Source of the DNA: Candidatus Gastranaerophilales bacterium
GTDB lineage: Bacteria > Cyanobacteriota > Vampirovibrionia > Gastranaerophilales > Gastranaerophilaceae
Reading direction: 5' to 3'
DNA: 64,000 nucleotides
NCBI GenBank assembly: GCA_944325735.1
Contig: CALVBI010000001.1
Coordinates: 310,001-374,000 of the forward strand
The position numbers were made by a program, and so were the translations under genes. Positions 62,233 through 64,000 of the stretch are shown piece after piece. Within the stretch, counting starts at the first letter, position 1; each line of letters starts with the position of its first letter. The notes below the pieces were generated by a model. The model had not been told where the DNA came from and made no database searches. It saw only the letters and a program-made list of their open reading frames with translations.

Positions 62233-62263
62233 AGAGTGGTGATTGATAGAAAAATAACATAAT

Positions 62264-62608
62264 ATGTTTAATATGGATGGTAATGATATAAAAAAGATTT
62301 TTGGTTCATCTGTTCAAGAAATAAGAAAAGCTAATGGTATAACTCAAGAAAAATTAGCAGAACTTATTGGGAAAGATAAAAATACAATCAACCGTATAGA
62401 AACAGGTATCAATTTTGTAACTGGTGAAACTTATGCTGATTTGTGTAATGTATTAAATGTCCATCCAAGTATTTTAATGACACAAAAACCTGTATTTCTT
62501 TTGCAGGAACATATAAATTATACAAATGAAATTAATCAATTACTAAAAACTTTTCCTCCAGAAAAATTGAAAGATATATATAATATTTTATTAGCAATGA
62601 GTAAATAA
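62264..62608 (+). CDS. XRE-family transcriptional regulator
   Basis: 114 residues (an ATG at 62273 would give 111). HTH_3 domain: VQEIRKANGITQEKLAELIGKDKNTINRIETG, then LCNVLNVHPSILM. A C-terminal helical tail (EINQLLKTFPPEKLKDIYNILLAM) may dimerise. No RBS is clear. Divergent from the NUMOD1-like gene, fourth such XRE arrangement in this window. Confidence 0.88.
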   Translation: MFNMDGNDIKKIFGSSVQEIRKANGITQEKLAELIGKDKNTINRIETGINFVTGETYADLCNVLNVHPSILMTQKPVFLLQEHINYTNEINQLLKTFPPEKLKDIYNILLAMSK

Positions 62609-62618
62609 TTAATTTAGT

Positions 62619-63095
62619 TTATACTCTTTTTAAAAGCACGACAGCGTTAGCTTCTATTGCAAGTTCTTGGCCTACTGCGTCCATTTTTTCATTGGTTTTT
62701 GCTTTGATTGAAAGTCTATCAGGTTCGATTGAAAGAATTTGTGATAAAACTTCTTTCATTTTCGGGATATAAGGCATCATTTTAGGCTGTTGAGCTATAA
62801 TGTTGCTGTCTATATTTTCGATTGCATATTTTTTTTCTTTAATAAGTTTATAAACATCTCTTAAAAGTACAGTACTGTCAGCATCTTTGTATAAATCGTC
62901 AGTGTCAGGGAACAGTGTTCCAATATCAGATAGAGCAAGTGCACCAAGCATTGCATCAATTATTGCATGGATTAATACATCAGCATCTGAATGTCCGAGA
63001 AGTCCTTTTTCATGGGTAATTTTTACCCCGCCGATTATTAAATCTCTTCCTTCTGTGAGTTTGTGAATATCGTATCCCAGACCTATTCTATACAT
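62619..63095 (-). CDS. ispF: 2-C-methyl-D-erythritol 2,4-cyclodiphosphate synthase
   Basis: 158 residues, MEP isoprenoid pathway. Zn ligands D9 and H11 in GLGYDIHKL and the histidine in GHSDADVLIHAIIDAMLGA. IGTLFPDTD and SIKAKTNEKMDAVG complete the active site. Normal length. It follows the HAD gene by seven bases on the same strand, in one operon. Confidence 0.97.
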   Translation of the reverse strand: MYRIGLGYDIHKLTEGRDLIIGGVKITHEKGLLGHSDADVLIHAIIDAMLGALALSDIGTLFPDTDDLYKDADSTVLLRDVYKLIKEKKYAIENIDSNIIAQQPKMMPYIPKMKEVLSQILSIEPDRLSIKAKTNEKMDAVGQELAIEANAVVLLKRV

Positions 63096-63102
63096 TTTTA
63101 CC

Positions 63103-63906
63103 TCATATTACATATTTTTCAATAGCTTTTACAAAACCGTCATTTTCAACGGTGTCAGTTATGTAATCGGCACATTCTTTTAATTCAGGTGTTCCGTTGC
63201 CCATTGCAACTTTAATCCCGCCTGCTTTTAAAAGTTCTATATCATTATTTTGATCGCCGATTGTGAGAATTTCTTCTTTTTTCAATCCCCATTTTTTTGC
63301 TAAAAATTCAACTCCGAGAGATTTTTTTGCTTGAGCACTTCCTATTTCGCAAAAATAAGGAGTTGATTTAACTATGTATAATTGGGGGAATTTCTTTTGC
63401 AATTCTTCTACCCAGCCTGTAACTCTTTCTGCATCATTGTAGTCAATTGCAAGAATTTTATTGACATTTTTTATTTCTAAACTGTCAAATGAGCATACTG
63501 TGTATGATACAAATTTGCCGTCAGTGTATTTTTTAACGCAATCGTTATCTTTTTCTACATACAATTTATCATCAATGTATAAATTTATATGAATATTATT
63601 ATCTCTTGCCCATTTAATAATTTGTTTTGCAATTTCAGAATCCAAGTTTTGTTGATATAAAGTATTGCCCTCGCAATCTTTAATTAGTCCGCCTTGATAT
63701 GAAACAACAGGTGTTTTAAGTCCTAATTCATCTGTTATATGATGAGTAGCACAATGCATTCTGCCTGTTACGAGTACAACTTTAACATCTTTTTTGCAAA
63801 GATTTTTGATACAATTTTTTACACCGTCAGAAAATCCGGTATCCCATTTTACGATAGTGCCGTCAATATCAGTTGCAACCATTTTAATTTTTTTTTCAGC
63901 AGACAT
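63103..63906 (-). CDS. HAD-superfamily hydrolase, Cof subfamily
   Basis: 267 residues. The nucleophile motif ATDIDGT has D13 and D15. VLVTGRM is motif II, the cap domain covers about 85-190, and EILTIGDQNNDIELLKAGG is motif IV. Cof-type phosphatases act on sugar phosphates or nucleotides such as FMN or pyridoxal phosphate; no substrate can be named. AAAGGATAAATT before the ATG overlaps the previous stop. Operon with ispF. Confidence 0.92.
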   Translation of the reverse strand: MSAEKKIKMVATDIDGTIVKWDTGFSDGVKNCIKNLCKKDVKVVLVTGRMHCATHHITDELGLKTPVVSYQGGLIKDCEGNTLYQQNLDSEIAKQIIKWARDNNIHINLYIDDKLYVEKDNDCVKKYTDGKFVSYTVCSFDSLEIKNVNKILAIDYNDAERVTGWVEELQKKFPQLYIVKSTPYFCEIGSAQAKKSLGVEFLAKKWGLKKEEILTIGDQNNDIELLKAGGIKVAMGNGTPELKECADYITDTVENDGFVKAIEKYVI

Positions 63907-63909
63907 AAT

Positions 63910-64000
63910 TTATCCTTTAATTTGGGCTCTCATTAATGCACAAAGTGTTTTTGCATCATTAATTTCTCCGTTATCAATCATTTTTAAAACGTCATCATAT
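63910..64000 (-). CDS. C-terminal end of a gene, probably a Nudix ADP-ribose pyrophosphatase (partial)
   Basis: Only the last 29 or so codons are in the window: YDDVLKMIDNGEINDAKTLC then ALMRAQIKG and the stop at 63910-63912. The GEI-x-DAKT pattern is how many Nudix ADP-ribose pyrophosphatases end. The Nudix box itself would lie outside. The HAD gene starts four bases further on, so it is the upstream member of the HAD-ispF operon. Confidence 0.55.
   Translation of the reverse strand, partial: YDDVLKMIDNGEINDAKTLCALMRAQIKG

Overview
The window is strongly AT-rich (about 30% G+C by eye) and reads as part of a bacterial chromosome with a Gram-negative envelope: a TolC-type outer-membrane channel, periplasmic CtpA, and secreted TPR and prepilin-like proteins. 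No photosynthesis gene is present. The many prepilin-like proteins with the N-terminus [K/N]-[A/G]-FTLAE(V/I)LITLGIIG, the dnaN-linked origin-like region, and the housekeeping repertoire fit a non-photosynthetic cyanobacterial relative (Vampirovibrionia/Melainabacteria, Gastranaerophilales-like gut lineage). That placement is inference from protein style; no marker phylogeny could be run.

Layout. 0-4 kb: 3' part of aroC, a secreted NTF2-like protein, a Xer recombinase, a gene broken by an in-frame stop, and dnaN. Upstream of dnaN lies a 250-bp AT-rich region with six exact and two near copies of TTTTCTACA, which I read as a candidate oriC. 4-11 kb: small unknown genes, der, recJ, a CGCAxxGCC-type protein, fluC/crcB and an endonuclease IV-like protein. 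11-24 kb: two paralogous small acidic proteins, metG, a membrane glycosyltransferase, aroB-aroK, ctpA, an XRE regulator, a metallophosphoesterase, dnaG-rpoD and a receiver-histidine kinase hybrid. 24-33 kb: lepA, a LuxR-type solo, two small genes flanked by matching inverted elements, tdk, a TrmB-type regulator, a second Xer recombinase and a large TPR protein.

32-47 kb is the most accessory-like part. It has three prepilin-like genes, two of them divergent from small XRE regulators across palindromic or repeated operator-like DNA. The third is interrupted by a run of ten G in its leader and is out of frame by exactly one base, so it looks like a phase-variable locus in the OFF state. Also here are engB, a catalytically dead M48 peptidase relative, a TolC-like protein, an EF-hand protein, eno, DUF3137-lemA, a MATE exporter, and tRNA-Met with a 40-bp duplicate of its 3' half 181 bp away, bracketing GC-richer DNA.

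45-54 kb holds lineage-style proteins that share an N-terminal or internal SF-x-G motif: a frameshifted gene, an AAA+ ATPase, a 602-residue protein with three repeats, and a membrane protein. They are mixed with an HxlR regulator/MBL-fold pair, pnuC and bcp. 54-64 kb: a lytic transglycosylase-like protein, bioB, a zinc-ribbon/PH membrane protein, a repeat protein, HxlR plus DJ-1/PfpI, PiT with its DUF47 partner, a CDF exporter, a dispersed palindromic repeat, AlkD-like, a NUMOD1-like protein divergent from an XRE regulator, and a Nudix(partial)-HAD-ispF operon.

Across the window there are two kinds of translation start. One has a clear Shine-Dalgarno sequence. The other has none, with a -10 hexamer only 6-8 bases before the ATG, implying leaderless mRNAs for der, recJ, dnaG, lepA, engB, aroK and several others.
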